From Candidatus Pelagibacter sp. (GTDB lineage Bacteria > Pseudomonadota > Alphaproteobacteria > Pelagibacterales > Pelagibacteraceae): a DNA stretch of 40,694 nt. The notes under the pieces were generated by a model. The model was not told where the DNA came from. It did not search any database and was given only the letters and a program-made list of their open reading frames with translations. Location: contig DTVC01000060.1 in assembly GCA_012963775.1 (NCBI GenBank), positions 1 through 40,694 on the forward strand, in the 5' to 3' direction. How positions within the stretch are numbered: position 1 is the stretch's first letter; every line of letters begins with the position of its first letter. Positions 17,241 through 29,925 of the stretch are shown here, piece by piece. Made by a program: the position numbers and the translations under genes.

Positions 17241-18571
17241 TGACTAAGAAGTACTTTGGAACGGATGGAATTAGAGGAACTGTTAATAAAGGAAATATTA
17301 ATGGTCTAATGTTTTTTAAATTTGGATTGGCCGCTGGGACTTATTTTAAAAATTTAAAAAAAGCTAAACAAACCGCAATAATCGCTAAAGATACAAGATT
17401 ATCAGGATACACTTTAGAACCAGCATTAGTTTCAGGATTGGCTTCAGCGGGAATGCATGTTTATACTTTAGGCCCTTTACCTACCAATGGTCTTGCAATG
17501 CTAACAAAATCCATGAAAGCTAACATGGGAATAATGATTACTGCTTCTCACAACCCTTTTTATGATAATGGTTTAAAACTATTTGGACCTGATGGTTTAA
17601 AACTTTCTGATAAAATTGAAAAAAAAATAGAAAAACTTATTGATTCAAAAATAATTAAGAATCTTTCTAAACCTGAAATATTAGGTAGGGTAAAAAGACT
17701 AGAGGACGGCAATGATAAATATATTAAAATTTTAAAGAGCAATTTTCCTAATAATTTTAAATTATATGGTTTAAAAATAGTCATTGATTGTGGAAATGGT
17801 GCAGGCTACAAATCTGGGCCTAAATTATTAAAATCTCTAGGCGCCAAAGTTATTTCAATTGGAATATCTCCAAACGGCTTAAATATTAATAAAAAATGTG
17901 GTTCCACTTATCCCAACAAAATTCAGTCAGCGGTTAAGAAATACAAGGCTAATCTAGGTATTTCATTAGATGGTGATGCCGATCGAATAATTTTATGTGA
18001 TGAAAAAGGTAGAATTATTGACGGTGACCAAATTATTGCAATGATGGCAACCAGATGGAAAAGAAAAAAAATGTTAAAAGGTGGAGTGATTGGCACATTA
18101 ATGTCTAATTATGGATTGGAGAAATATTTTAAAAGAATGAAAATAAAATTTTATAGAACAAATGTTGGTGATAGATATGTAAAAGAAAAAATGCAGAAAT
18201 ATAAATTTAATTTAGGTGGAGAGCAGTCAGGACATATTATTCTTGGAAAGTTTGCAACAACCGGAGATGGTTTATTAGTTGCTCTGGAAACTTTATTTTC
18301 AATGCGAAAAGGTAAAAAAGCTAGTGAATTATTTGATGTTTTTAAGCCAATTCCACAAATTTTAGAAAATATTGTTGTTAAAGATAAATCTATTATCAAT
18401 TCTCCAAATTGCAAAAAAGCAATTAGAGAAACAAATCAACTCATTAAAAATAAAGGGAGGATGTTAGTTAGAAAATCTGGGACAGAACCAAAGATTAGAA
18501 TTATGGGAGAATCTGAAAACAGAATATTGCTTCAAAAATGTATTAACATAGTAAGAAGAACTATTAAATAA
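17240..18571 (+). CDS. glmM: Phosphoglucosamine mutase
   Basis: Interconverts glucosamine-6-phosphate and glucosamine-1-phosphate on the way to UDP-GlcNAc for peptidoglycan and lipid A. 443 residues, the usual length. The N-terminal FGTDGIRG at 6-13, phosphoserine loop TASHNPFYDNG with Ser103, metal loop DGDADR, GGEQSGHII and the C-terminal phosphate site RKSGTEPKIR identify GlmM within the alpha-D-phosphohexomutases. It is linked by a one-base overlap to folP and precedes thiD by one base. Confidence 0.97.
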   Translation: MTKKYFGTDGIRGTVNKGNINGLMFFKFGLAAGTYFKNLKKAKQTAIIAKDTRLSGYTLEPALVSGLASAGMHVYTLGPLPTNGLAMLTKSMKANMGIMITASHNPFYDNGLKLFGPDGLKLSDKIEKKIEKLIDSKIIKNLSKPEILGRVKRLEDGNDKYIKILKSNFPNNFKLYGLKIVIDCGNGAGYKSGPKLLKSLGAKVISIGISPNGLNINKKCGSTYPNKIQSAVKKYKANLGISLDGDADRIILCDEKGRIIDGDQIIAMMATRWKRKKMLKGGVIGTLMSNYGLEKYFKRMKIKFYRTNVGDRYVKEKMQKYKFNLGGEQSGHIILGKFATTGDGLLVALETLFSMRKGKKASELFDVFKPIPQILENIVVKDKSIINSPNCKKAIRETNQLIKNKGRMLVRKSGTEPKIRIMGESENRILLQKCINIVRRTIK

Positions 18572-18572
18572 A

Positions 18573-21576
<3,004 letters not shown>

Positions 21577-21610
21577 TTATTTAATTAAGAAATTTAATAA
21601 TACAATCCTT

Positions 21611-22591
21611 TTATTTATCAGTATTTCTTAACTTTTTTAACATGTTTTCAAGCTCTTGTGGCAAAATTGAGGAAAATTCTAATTCTTTCCCTGTACTTGG
21701 ATGTCTAAAACCCAAGACTTTTGCATGCAGAAATTGCCTATCTAGTTTCAAAATTGATTTTTCTAATTCCTCGTCAATGTTCTTAAATTTTTTAAATTTT
21801 TTCTTATATTTTTTATCCCCCAAAATATTATTTCCCTTATAACTCATATGAACTCTTATTTGATGAGTTCTTCCTGTTTCAAGCAAACATTCAATAAAAC
21901 TAAAAGTTGGTGTTTTATCATTTTCAAAAATCTCTAATGTTTTATAATTGGTAATAGCCATTTTTCCTTTTGAAATTCCAACTTCCATTAATTGTCTATT
22001 TTTTGAACTTCTTGTGATTAAAGTTTCAATTTTTCCAGATTGTGGTCTTAGTTTCCCCCAAATCAAAACTTGATAAACTCTTTTAATTGTATGTTTTTTA
22101 AATTGATTTGATAAATTTTCATGAGCATTATTATTTTTTGCAATGACAATCAGACCAGAGGTATCTTTATCAATTCTATGAACTATTCCAGGTCTTAGTT
22201 CATCACCTATTGTTGATAGATTTCCGCCACAGTAATTCATTAAGGCATTTACTATTGTATTGTCATAATTGCCAGCACCTGGATGCATAGATATGCCTGC
22301 TGATTTGTTTATTACCAGTAAGTCATCGTCTTCATAAATAATATCTAATTTGTAGTTATAAGGATTCAATGTTGTTTTAATTGGTTCTGGAATTTCAAGT
22401 TTTAAGATATCTCCCGGAGTTACTTTTTTTGACGGATCTTCTAAAACTACATTATTAAGAGTTAGCTTTTTTTTTAGTATAAGATTTTTAATTCTTGTTC
22501 TGCTGAGTGAATCTTCTTTGTTATTTATGAAAACATCAACTCTTTGTACTTTATCTTCATCTTTGACAATTAAATTAATGATATTTTTCAT
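21611..22591 (-). CDS. rluD: RluD-family 23S rRNA pseudouridine synthase
   Basis: Isomerises uridines in helix 69 of 23S rRNA if a true RluD. 326 residues: an N-terminal S4 RNA-binding domain (about 15-70, with RVDVFINNKEDSLSRTRIKNLI), then a catalytic domain with GIVHRIDKDTSGLIVIAKN, where Asp141 is the expected nucleophile, and ECLLETGRTHQIRVHMSYKG. RluD is favoured over RluA or RluC by the S4 domain and the adjacent rpoH, but paralogue identity is not proven. The ATG start is 23 bp from tRNA-Arg on the opposite strand. Confidence 0.9.
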   Translation of the reverse strand: MKNIINLIVKDEDKVQRVDVFINNKEDSLSRTRIKNLILKKKLTLNNVVLEDPSKKVTPGDILKLEIPEPIKTTLNPYNYKLDIIYEDDDLLVINKSAGISMHPGAGNYDNTIVNALMNYCGGNLSTIGDELRPGIVHRIDKDTSGLIVIAKNNNAHENLSNQFKKHTIKRVYQVLIWGKLRPQSGKIETLITRSSKNRQLMEVGISKGKMAITNYKTLEIFENDKTPTFSFIECLLETGRTHQIRVHMSYKGNNILGDKKYKKKFKKFKNIDEELEKSILKLDRQFLHAKVLGFRHPSTGKELEFSSILPQELENMLKKLRNTDK

Positions 22592-22595
22592 AATT

Positions 22596-22601
22596 TATAA
22601 T
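22596..22601 (+). promoter_or_regulatory. Candidate -10 element for tRNA-Arg
   Basis: A perfect TATAAT lies 13 bp before the mature tRNA 5' end in the 23-bp gap from rluD. The best -35 (TTAATG at 22575, 15-bp spacing) is weak. A TTGACA at 22563 inside rluD is too far away at 27 bp. Confidence 0.35.
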
Positions 22602-22614
22602 AATAATACTATAT

Positions 22615-22691
22615 GCGCTTGTAGCTCAATTGGATAGAGCGCCTGACTTCGGATCAGGAGGTTGAGGGTTCAAGTCCTTCCGGGCGCACCA
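22615..22691 (+). tRNA. tRNA-Arg (anticodon UCG)
   Basis: The cloverleaf is complete: acceptor GCGCTTG pairs with CGGGCGC (two G-U pairs), the D arm is GCTC/GAGC, and the anticodon arm CCTGA-CTTCGGA-TCAGG puts TCG at positions 34-36. The T arm contains GGTTCAAGTCC, and CCA is encoded. UCG reads CGA and, by wobble, CGG or more. The minus-strand ABC permease gene ends 2 bp beyond the CCA, so there is no separate terminator. Confidence 0.97.
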
Positions 22692-22693
22692 AA

Positions 22694-23485
22694 TTATTCA
22701 CCGATATTAACTAAAGTGCCTTTTTTTCGTGCTCCGTGAAAAGCTAAATAGAAAACAATAATGGCACCTACAAAATAAAATAAATTTAACGTTAGTGCAG
22801 TCATAATATTTTTATAATTTACTACATTATTTACTAAAATAGATCTTGCTTCCTCAAATATATAAACCAATGGCAAACCTTTAGCTAATATTTGTAACCA
22901 TTCTGGTAAAATTGATAGTGGATAATAAACACAACCTAACGGAGCTAAAAGAAAAAGGGATGACCATGCTGTATTTTCAAAGGCGGGACCATATCTCAAA
23001 AGTCCAGAGGTAACCAACAAGCCTAAAGTTGTTCCAAAAAGATATAAACTTAAAAAAAGCAAAAGCAGTGGCGGTCCCATTTTTAATAAAGAAACTCCGA
23101 ATAGCGGACTCATAAGGGTTATTGCTGGGATTATTCCAATTAATGTTCTTAGCAAAGCAGTAAATGTAAGTGCAGCTATAATTTCACTCACTTTTAATGG
23201 AGAAACAAATAGATTGGTAAAATTTCTACTCCAAATTTCTTCTAGAAATAACATATTGAAGCTTATGCTTGATCGAAATAAAAAATCATAAAGAATTGCA
23301 CAACTTAAAATAACACCGATGGTATTATTATAATAGTCGCTATACATAGTAAAAAATTGTGAAATAAATCCCCAGAGAATTATTTGAATTGTTGGCCAAT
23401 AAATTAGATCTAGGATTCTTGGAAAAGAACCTTTAATCAAATAAAGATGGCGAATAGACAAGGCATATATTCTGTGAAATTTCAT
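22694..23485 (-). CDS. ABC-2 type transporter permease
   Basis: A 263-residue inner-membrane protein with about six hydrophobic segments, including LIYWPTIQIILWGFISQFF near 28-46, ALLRTLIGIIPAITLM, LLLLFLSLYLFGTTLGLLV and a C-terminal LNLFYFVGAIIVFYLAF. The PLGCVYYPLSILPEWLQ and LPLVYIFEEAR stretches are typical of the ABC-2 (NodJ/YadH/DrrB-like) permease family used for export of lipids, polysaccharides or drugs. It pairs with the ATPase gene one base upstream. The substrate cannot be told from sequence. Its 3' end nearly abuts tRNA-Arg on the opposite strand. Confidence 0.88.
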   Translation of the reverse strand: MKFHRIYALSIRHLYLIKGSFPRILDLIYWPTIQIILWGFISQFFTMYSDYYNNTIGVILSCAILYDFLFRSSISFNMLFLEEIWSRNFTNLFVSPLKVSEIIAALTFTALLRTLIGIIPAITLMSPLFGVSLLKMGPPLLLLFLSLYLFGTTLGLLVTSGLLRYGPAFENTAWSSLFLLAPLGCVYYPLSILPEWLQILAKGLPLVYIFEEARSILVNNVVNYKNIMTALTLNLFYFVGAIIVFYLAFHGARKKGTLVNIGE

Positions 23486-23486
23486 A

Positions 23487-24209
23487 TTATTCCCTAACGA
23501 TTTTTAAAAATGTTTCCTCTAAATTTTTTCTTCCATGTTTAATTATTAAACTGTCACAAGTACCCTTATCTATTATTTCACCATTCTTCATCATCATTAC
23601 TTCATTGCAAAGTCTTTCCACCTCATCCATGTTATGTGAAGCTAATAGAATAGTTGTACCTTTTTTTGATGCAAAACCTTCTATATAGGTTCGAATATAA
23701 TCGCCTACATCTGGATCAAGACTTACCGTTGGTTCATCTAAAAAAAGTATTTCAGGTTCATTAATTAATGCTTTGGCCAGAGAAACTCTATTTTTTTGTC
23801 CAGAAGAAAGTTCACCAGTTTTTCTTTTTTTAAACTCAAATAAATTTAACTGTTTCATTAAATCTGAAATTTTGTCTTGTAAATTATTTACACCGTACAA
23901 TTTTCCATAAACTTTAAGATTTTCTTCAACAGTAAGTTTTTTTGGCAGTTCAACATATGGAGAAATAAAATTTACTTTTTCTAATATTTTTGTTCTATTG
24001 TTTTCGTTTTCAATATTTTGACCGTTAATAAAAACAGTACCAGAAGTAGGTTTAATTAATCCTAACATCATACCTATTGTTGTTGTTTTGCCACAACCAT
24101 TTGGTCCTAAAAGACCAACTATTGAACCTTTGTTAATTTTAAAATTAATATTTTTAACCGCCAATATATTATTATATTGTTTACTCAAATTTTTTATTTC
24201 AATTGTCAT
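23487..24209 (-). CDS. ABC transporter ATP-binding protein (ABC-2 exporter)
   Basis: A 240-residue nucleotide-binding subunit. Walker A GPNGCGKT is at 35-42, the signature is SSGQKNRVSLAKAL, Walker B is EILFLDEPTVSLDPD, and the switch His is in LLASHNMDEVERL. The compact single domain and the downstream permease one base away suggest a DrrAB/CcmA-like exporter with two copies of each subunit. The stop overlap of 4 bp with sua5 (24206-24209) means the three genes are read as one unit. Confidence 0.92.
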   Translation of the reverse strand: MTIEIKNLSKQYNNILAVKNINFKINKGSIVGLLGPNGCGKTTTIGMMLGLIKPTSGTVFINGQNIENENNRTKILEKVNFISPYVELPKKLTVEENLKVYGKLYGVNNLQDKISDLMKQLNLFEFKKRKTGELSSGQKNRVSLAKALINEPEILFLDEPTVSLDPDVGDYIRTYIEGFASKKGTTILLASHNMDEVERLCNEVMMMKNGEIIDKGTCDSLIIKHGRKNLEETFLKIVRE

Positions 24210-25138
24210 TTATTTGATGCTCTTTTTAATCTATCATTTATTGTTAGGCCCAAACCTTTATTTGGAATTTTTTCAACAGAAATAGATTTATATTTTTTTA
24301 TTTTTATATTTCTTAATGTTTTATATAAGTTTTTTCCTGCCTCTTTTAAATTTTTATTTTTGGTTATATAAAAAAAATTTTTATCAATTTTTTTTCTTTT
24401 TTTAATTAATATAAATGCCTCACCTTTTTTTGGATTTTTTATATTTAATCTAATTGGAATATGCGGAGAATAATGAATTTTACCTTGCCCAGGATATGTG
24501 AATTTTTTTACACTATTATTAAATTTTAATTTTAAACCAAGAACTTTACTTAATCTGTTAATTTCTATACCTCCTAGTCTTAATATTTCTGGTTTAGATA
24601 CCAAATTAATAATTGTGGACTCCAAGCCAATCTTTGATCTTCCTCCATTTAAAACAAATTTAATTTTTTCTCCAAATTCATCTTTTACATCTTCTGGACT
24701 TACAGCACTTATTTTTGTTGAAATATTTGCGCTTGGAGCAGCAAGTGGATAATTTAGTTTTTTTAGAAGTTCTCTGGCAACTTTGTGTTTTGGAAATCTT
24801 ATAGCTACAGTATTTTTATTATTTGTAACATAATTTGAAATTTTACTATTTTTTTTTAGTTTAAGAATAAATGTAATTGGCCCAGGACAAAATTTTTTAT
24901 AAAGAATAAAAAAATTTTTATTTAATTCACAATCATTTTTTAATTTTTTCAAATTTGAGTAGTGAACAATTGAAGGATTATTTTTTGGCCTTTTTTTAAG
25001 TTTATATATTTTTTTAACTGCAGTATCTGAATAGGCATTTGCAGCCAATCCATAAACAGTTTCGGTTGGAATTGCTACGCAGTGTCCCTTATCTAGAAAG
25101 AACTTACTTTTTTTAATATTTGAAAGATTATTATTCAT
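24206..25138 (-). CDS. sua5: L-threonylcarbamoyladenylate synthase, Sua5 type
   Basis: Makes threonylcarbamoyl-AMP for the t6A37 modification of ANN-decoding tRNAs. 310 residues, so the two-domain Sua5 form rather than short TsaC. The YrdC domain has VAIPTETVYGLAANA, KLKKRPKNNPSIVH, FCPGPITFILK, AIRFPKH, APSANIS and GLESTIINL. A linker with YPGQGKIHYSPHIPI leads to the Sua5 C-terminal domain. The C-terminal third is very Lys-rich. The ATG is divergent from xseB with only 20 bp between the start codons, so promoters probably extend into coding sequence. Confidence 0.94.
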   Translation of the reverse strand: MNNNLSNIKKSKFFLDKGHCVAIPTETVYGLAANAYSDTAVKKIYKLKKRPKNNPSIVHYSNLKKLKNDCELNKNFFILYKKFCPGPITFILKLKKNSKISNYVTNNKNTVAIRFPKHKVARELLKKLNYPLAAPSANISTKISAVSPEDVKDEFGEKIKFVLNGGRSKIGLESTIINLVSKPEILRLGGIEINRLSKVLGLKLKFNNSVKKFTYPGQGKIHYSPHIPIRLNIKNPKKGEAFILIKKRKKIDKNFFYITKNKNLKEAGKNLYKTLRNIKIKKYKSISVEKIPNKGLGLTINDRLKRASNK

Positions 25139-25158
25139 GTATTATTACCAACTATTAT

Positions 25159-25413
25159 ATGAAAGATAAAAATTTGCCAGATGATATTAATTTAAAATCA
25201 TTGAATGAACTAACTCAAGAAGCAAACAAAATTATAGAACAGATAGAAAAAGAGAAAAATTTTGAAAATTCATTAGATGAATATCAAAAATTAATTAGAC
25301 TTAATAATATTATAGAAAAAAAATTTCAAAACACATCAAAAAAAATATCTTTAGAAACAAAAGACAAGATCAATAAAATTTTAAGTAAAAAAAATGAAAA
25401 AAGAATTAAATAA
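25159..25413 (+). CDS. xseB: Exodeoxyribonuclease VII small subunit
   Basis: Small helical subunit of exonuclease VII, which degrades single-stranded DNA. From the ATG at 25159 the product has 84 residues: KDKNLPDDINLKSLNELTQEA, then two charged helices with DEYQKLIRLNNIIEKKF. An in-frame ATG at 25120 would lie inside the divergent sua5 gene and adds an atypical N-terminus, so I rejected it. It precedes ispA with a 20-bp overlap, and xseB-ispA-dxs is a widespread proteobacterial order, which supports a call that short sequence alone would leave weak. The large subunit XseA is not in the window. Confidence 0.85.
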   Translation: MKDKNLPDDINLKSLNELTQEANKIIEQIEKEKNFENSLDEYQKLIRLNNIIEKKFQNTSKKISLETKDKINKILSKKNEKRIK

Positions 25414-26266
25414 AGTTGCAAAAGACATAAATCAATTTCTAAATTTATATTTAAAAAAACAAATTAAAACCAGCCTAATTTCCCCAATGAGATATGGATT
25501 ATTTCCTGGTGGTAAAAAAATAAGATCAAAAATCTTAATAGATGTAGGAAAAATTTGTAATGTAAATTATAAAACTTTAATCAAAGTAGGGGCAGCGATA
25601 GAATGCATTCATGCTTATTCTTTAATTCATGATGATCTACCATGTATGGATAATGACGATATTAGAAGAGGAAAACTTTCTACGCATAAAAAATATGGAG
25701 AAGCAACTGCAGTCCTAGCTGGAAATTCTCTACTTACTTTGGCCTTTGAAATTTTGAGTGATAGAAATTTATTATTAAAAGAACAAGTAAAAATAAAATT
25801 AATTAAATTTATTTCAGAAAGTTCAGGTCATTCAGGAATTGCTGGAGGACAATATTTAGATTTAAGTTTTGAAAAAAAAAAAATTTCAATAAAAAAAATT
25901 ATAGATATGCAAATTAAAAAAACAGGAAAATTATTTGTATTTGCTTGTTTGGCACCAGCATTAATAGTGAATAAAGACAAAAAAATAATTAACCGACTAG
26001 AAAAAATTGGTCATAAAATTGGTTTACTTTTTCAAATAGTTGATGATTTAATTGATTATAGAGGCAATTCAAAAAAAGTTGGCAAAAAAACTAAAAAAGA
26101 TAAAAAAAAAGGCAAAGCTACTTTAATTAGTCTTCTAGGTTATCAAAATACTATTAAATTTGCTCATAAATTAAAAGTTGATATTTTAAAAAAACTTGCA
26201 ATATTCGGAAAAAAAGGGGACAGCTTAAAAAATACAATTCAATTAATTTTAGAAAGAGACAAGTGA
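25394..26266 (+). CDS. ispA: Farnesyl (geranyl) diphosphate synthase
   Basis: Short-chain trans-prenyltransferase joining IPP to DMAPP and GPP. 290 residues. [10 protein letters not shown] is at 38-47, the first Asp-rich motif DDLPCMDND at 80-88, GGQYLDL follows, and the second Asp-rich motif is [12 protein letters not shown]. The two-residue insertion in the first motif (DDxxxxD) is typical of bacterial FPP synthases, unlike the long-chain synthase at 29922-30935. It overlaps xseB by 20 bp and dxs by 4 bp. Confidence 0.94.
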   Translation: MKKELNKVAKDINQFLNLYLKKQIKTSLISPMRYGLFPGGKKIRSKILIDVGKICNVNYKTLIKVGAAIECIHAYSLIHDDLPCMDNDDIRRGKLSTHKKYGEATAVLAGNSLLTLAFEILSDRNLLLKEQVKIKLIKFISESSGHSGIAGGQYLDLSFEKKKISIKKIIDMQIKKTGKLFVFACLAPALIVNKDKKIINRLEKIGHKIGLLFQIVDDLIDYRGNSKKVGKKTKKDKKKGKATLISLLGYQNTIKFAHKLKVDILKKLAIFGKKGDSLKNTIQLILERDK

Positions 26267-28176
26267 CAAAACAATATCAATACTTAGACAAGGTAAATTT
26301 TCCTTCAGATGTAAAAAAACTTAAACAGTCAGAATTAAAAATTTTGGCAAAAGAAGTTAGAGAGGAAATGCTAGATGCAGTTTCTGTAACTGGAGGTCAT
26401 TTAGGTGCTGGCCTAGGAGTAGTAGAGTTAACAATTGCTTTGCACTATGTATTTGATACTCCTAATGATAAATTAATTTGGGACGTTGGTCATCAAACTT
26501 ATCCACATAAAATACTTACTGGAAGAAAAGATAAAATAAGAACTTTACGACAAGGCAATGGTCTTTCAGGATTTACAAAAAGATCAGAAAGCGAGTATGA
26601 CACATTTGGTGCCGCACATAGCTCAACCTCAATTTCATCTGCTTTAGGGATTGCAACAGCAAATAAACTTTCAAAAAAATCCAATCAAGTTATTGCAGTT
26701 ATTGGAGATGGAGCAATAAGTGCTGGAATGTCTTATGAAGCAATGAATAATGCAGGCGCAGCAAAAACAAAAATGATCGTTATATTAAATGATAATGACA
26801 TGTCTATTGCAAGACCAGTAGGTGCTATGAGCACATACCTTGCAAAATTATTATCTGGGAAAATATATTTTAGTTTTAGAGAAATAATTAAACTAATAAT
26901 TTCTGCTTTTCCAAAAAAATTTATTGTCAAAGCAAGTAAAGCGGAAGATTTTTTAAGATCTGCAGTTACTGGGGGAACTTTATTTAATTCACTTGGTTTT
27001 TATTATGTTGGACCAATAGATGGATATAATTTAGATAATTTAATTTCGGTCTTGCAAAATGCTAAAAATTTAAATCATGAGGGACCGATCATGATTCATA
27101 TCAAAACTAAAAAAGGCAAAGGTTATGAATTTGCAGAAAAATCTTTAGATAGGTTTCACGGAGTATCAAAATTTAATGTTAAAACAGGGGTGCAGGAGAA
27201 ATCAAAATCAAATATACCCACTTACACAAAAGTTTTTGCTAATACACTAATTAAACATGCTGAAAAAGATAGCAAAATAATTGGAATAACAGCAGCCATG
27301 CCCTCAGGAACGGGGATGGATTTATTTGGAGAAAAATTTCCAAAAAGAATGTTCGATGTTGGAATTGCCGAACAACATGCAGTAACTTTTGCTGCGGGAA
27401 TGGCAACTGAAGGATATAAACCATATGCAGCAATTTATTCTACTTTTTTACAAAGAGCCTATGATCAAGTTGTTCATGATGTGGCAATACAAAGTCTTCC
27501 AGTTAGATTTGCCATTGATAGAGCTGGTCTTGTGGGAGCAGATGGACCAACTCATGCAGGTTCATTTGATGTAACTTATTTATCTACTCTTCCAAACTTC
27601 ATAGTAATGGCTCCAAGCGATGAAGCAGAACTTGTAAAAATGATCAACACCTCAGTAGATATTAATGATAAACCATCAGCTTTTAGATTTCCAAGAGGAA
27701 CCGGAATAGGAGTTGAGTTACCTTCAATTGAAGAAAAAATTGAGATTGGTAAAGGAAAAGTAATTTCTGAAGGAAATAATATAGCAGTAATTAATTTTGG
27801 AGCTAGATTGCAAGAATGTTTATTAGCAAAAGAAAATTTAAAGAAAAAAGGCATTAATCCCACTATTGTTGATGCAAGATTTGCAAAACCATTGGATGAA
27901 CATTTAATTTGGCAGATAGCAACAGATCATGAATCAATAATTACAATTGAAGAAGGATCAATAGGTGGTTTTGGATCTCATGTTAGTAATTTTTTATCAG
28001 AAAAAAATCTTATAGACTCAAGTTTAAAATTTAGATCTATGATTTTACCAGATAGATTTATTGATCAAGATAAACCTGACTTAATGTACAAAAATGCAGG
28101 GCTTGATGCACAATCAATTGAAAATAAAGTTCTAGATTTATTAAATTCTAAAATTATTATTCAAAAACAAAATTAA
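26263..28176 (+). CDS. dxs: 1-deoxy-D-xylulose-5-phosphate synthase
   Basis: A TPP enzyme condensing pyruvate and glyceraldehyde-3-phosphate into DXP, the entry to the MEP isoprenoid pathway and a precursor for thiamine and, in some bacteria, PLP. 637 residues; start GTG overlapping ispA by 4 bp. Motifs: [32 protein letters not shown]-binding [33 protein letters not shown] with catalytic Glu, and [15 protein letters not shown]. It follows ispA as in many proteobacteria. It ends 2 bp from the convergent aroC. Confidence 0.98.
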   Translation: MTKQYQYLDKVNFPSDVKKLKQSELKILAKEVREEMLDAVSVTGGHLGAGLGVVELTIALHYVFDTPNDKLIWDVGHQTYPHKILTGRKDKIRTLRQGNGLSGFTKRSESEYDTFGAAHSSTSISSALGIATANKLSKKSNQVIAVIGDGAISAGMSYEAMNNAGAAKTKMIVILNDNDMSIARPVGAMSTYLAKLLSGKIYFSFREIIKLIISAFPKKFIVKASKAEDFLRSAVTGGTLFNSLGFYYVGPIDGYNLDNLISVLQNAKNLNHEGPIMIHIKTKKGKGYEFAEKSLDRFHGVSKFNVKTGVQEKSKSNIPTYTKVFANTLIKHAEKDSKIIGITAAMPSGTGMDLFGEKFPKRMFDVGIAEQHAVTFAAGMATEGYKPYAAIYSTFLQRAYDQVVHDVAIQSLPVRFAIDRAGLVGADGPTHAGSFDVTYLSTLPNFIVMAPSDEAELVKMINTSVDINDKPSAFRFPRGTGIGVELPSIEEKIEIGKGKVISEGNNIAVINFGARLQECLLAKENLKKKGINPTIVDARFAKPLDEHLIWQIATDHESIITIEEGSIGGFGSHVSNFLSEKNLIDSSLKFRSMILPDRFIDQDKPDLMYKNAGLDAQSIENKVLDLLNSKIIIQKQN

Positions 28177-28178
28177 AA

Positions 28179-29264
28179 CTATTTTCCACACTGAGCTTTG
28201 TTCATTAGATAATGATCTAATATAACGCAGTGCATCATGGCCTCACCAATTGGTACTGCTCTAATACCAACACAAGGATCGTGTCTTCCTTTAACAGAAA
28301 TTGAGGTATTTTTTCCAAATTTATCTATTGTTTTTCTACTAGTTAAAATTGAAGAAGTTGGTTTAACAGCAAATGAAACAATTATTTCTTGACCGCTTGA
28401 AATTCCACCAAGAATTCCTCCAGCGTTGTTAGATTTAAACTTTATAGTTTTGCCTTTTTGTGAAATTTCATCAGAATTTTGTTCACCTGTTAAAAATGCA
28501 GAATTCATACCGGATCCAATATTAACGCCCTTTACTGCATTTATGCTCATCATGGCTGAAGCTAAATCCATGTCAAGTTTAGAATATATTGGGGCGCCTA
28601 AACCAACAGGAATTCCACTAGCTCTTATCTCAATAACTGCACCACAAGAAGATCCTGATTTTCTTATTCCAAGCAAGTATTTTTCCCAAAGTTTTACAAT
28701 TGATTTATCAGGACAGAAAAAAGGATTTTTGGAAATAAATTTTTCATTCCAATTTTTTGTATCACATCCAAGAATTCCTAATTGAGTAACAGCACCAATA
28801 GCCTTATATTTTTTACCAATTTTATTTTCTAAAACTTTTTTAGCAATAGCACCAGCGGCTACACGTGCAGCTGTTTCTCTAGCAGATTGTCTGCCACCTC
28901 CTCTATAATCTCTAATTCCATATTTTTTAAAATATGTAAAATCTGCATGTCCAGGTCTAAATTTATTTTTAATTGTCTCATAATCTCTTGATCTCATATC
29001 TTTATTGTAAATAATTAATGAGATCGGTGTTCCTGTTGTTTTACGTTCAAATACTCCGGATAAAATTTGAACAATATCATCTTCTTTTCTTTGAGTTGTA
29101 AACTTTGATTGTCCTGGCTTTCTTTTATTAAGCTCGATTTGAATATCTTTTTCGTTTAACCTTATATTTGGTGGGCACCCGTCCACAATACACCCAATTG
29201 CAGGACCATGTGATTCACCCCATGTTGTAAAACGAAATAACTTTCCAAAAGTATTAAATGACAT
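28179..29264 (-). CDS. aroC: Chorismate synthase
   Basis: Final step of the shikimate pathway, EPSP to chorismate with reduced FMN. 361 residues. Signatures: [14 protein letters not shown] near 12-25, [64 protein letters not shown] and [14 protein letters not shown]. The ATG is divergent from pdxH across 34 bp, in which the minus strand has TTAACA and TATAAA at 15-bp spacing as a possible promoter. Confidence 0.98.
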   Translation of the reverse strand: MSFNTFGKLFRFTTWGESHGPAIGCIVDGCPPNIRLNEKDIQIELNKRKPGQSKFTTQRKEDDIVQILSGVFERKTTGTPISLIIYNKDMRSRDYETIKNKFRPGHADFTYFKKYGIRDYRGGGRQSARETAARVAAGAIAKKVLENKIGKKYKAIGAVTQLGILGCDTKNWNEKFISKNPFFCPDKSIVKLWEKYLLGIRKSGSSCGAVIEIRASGIPVGLGAPIYSKLDMDLASAMMSINAVKGVNIGSGMNSAFLTGEQNSDEISQKGKTIKFKSNNAGGILGGISSGQEIIVSFAVKPTSSILTSRKTIDKFGKNTSISVKGRHDPCVGIRAVPIGEAMMHCVILDHYLMNKAQCGK

Positions 29265-29298
29265 TAATTTATACTATATAAGTTATTTTGTTAAAATT

Positions 29299-29925
29299 AT
29301 GAATCAAAAAAACTCACTTGGCTTAGATATTTGCTTTCAAGATCTGAATAATCCAATTGAATTGTTCAGAAATTGGATGGAAGATGCAAAAAAATCAGAA
29401 CCAAATGACCCTAATGCATTAGCTTTAGCAACTGCTGATAAAAAAGGAATTCCTTCAGTTAGAATGGTTTTGTTGAAAAATTTTAGTGAGAAAGGTTTTG
29501 TTTTTTATACAAACTTCAATAGTCCAAAGAGTCTTAATTTAAAAGAAAACCCAAATGCTTCGTTGTGTATTCATTGGAAAAGTTTACAAAGGCAAATTAT
29601 AATTACTGGATCAATATCAAAAGTTACAGATGAAAAAGCTGACAAATATTACAATTCACGATCTTATGAAAGTAAAATTGGTTCTTGGGCTTCAGCTCAA
29701 AGTTCATTTTTAAAAAGTCGAAAAGATTTATTGATGGCAATAAAAGAATATAAAAATAAATATCCTGATCAAAATAATGTACCGAGACCAAAATATTGGT
29801 CTGGATGGATTTTATTACCCAAAGAAATAGAATTTTGGCTTCACGTAGATAATAGAATTCATGAACGCTTGATCTATTTAAGCAAAAAAGATGGCAAATG
29901 GGAAAAAAATCTCCTCTATCCTTAA
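29299..29925 (+). CDS. pdxH: Pyridoxamine/pyridoxine 5'-phosphate oxidase
   Basis: FMN enzyme oxidising PNP or PMP to pyridoxal phosphate. 208 residues. It has NALALATADKKGIPSVRMVL, FVFYTNFNSPKSLNLKENP, CIHWKSLQRQI with the FMN/PLP-site residues, and the C-terminal signature WSGWILLPKEIEFW followed by RIHERLIY. The ATG start is divergent from aroC. Its stop shares TTAA with the convergent prenyl synthase gene. The pyridoxine biosynthesis genes are not nearby. Confidence 0.96.
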   Translation: MNQKNSLGLDICFQDLNNPIELFRNWMEDAKKSEPNDPNALALATADKKGIPSVRMVLLKNFSEKGFVFYTNFNSPKSLNLKENPNASLCIHWKSLQRQIIITGSISKVTDEKADKYYNSRSYESKIGSWASAQSSFLKSRKDLLMAIKEYKNKYPDQNNVPRPKYWSGWILLPKEIEFWLHVDNRIHERLIYLSKKDGKWEKNLLYP

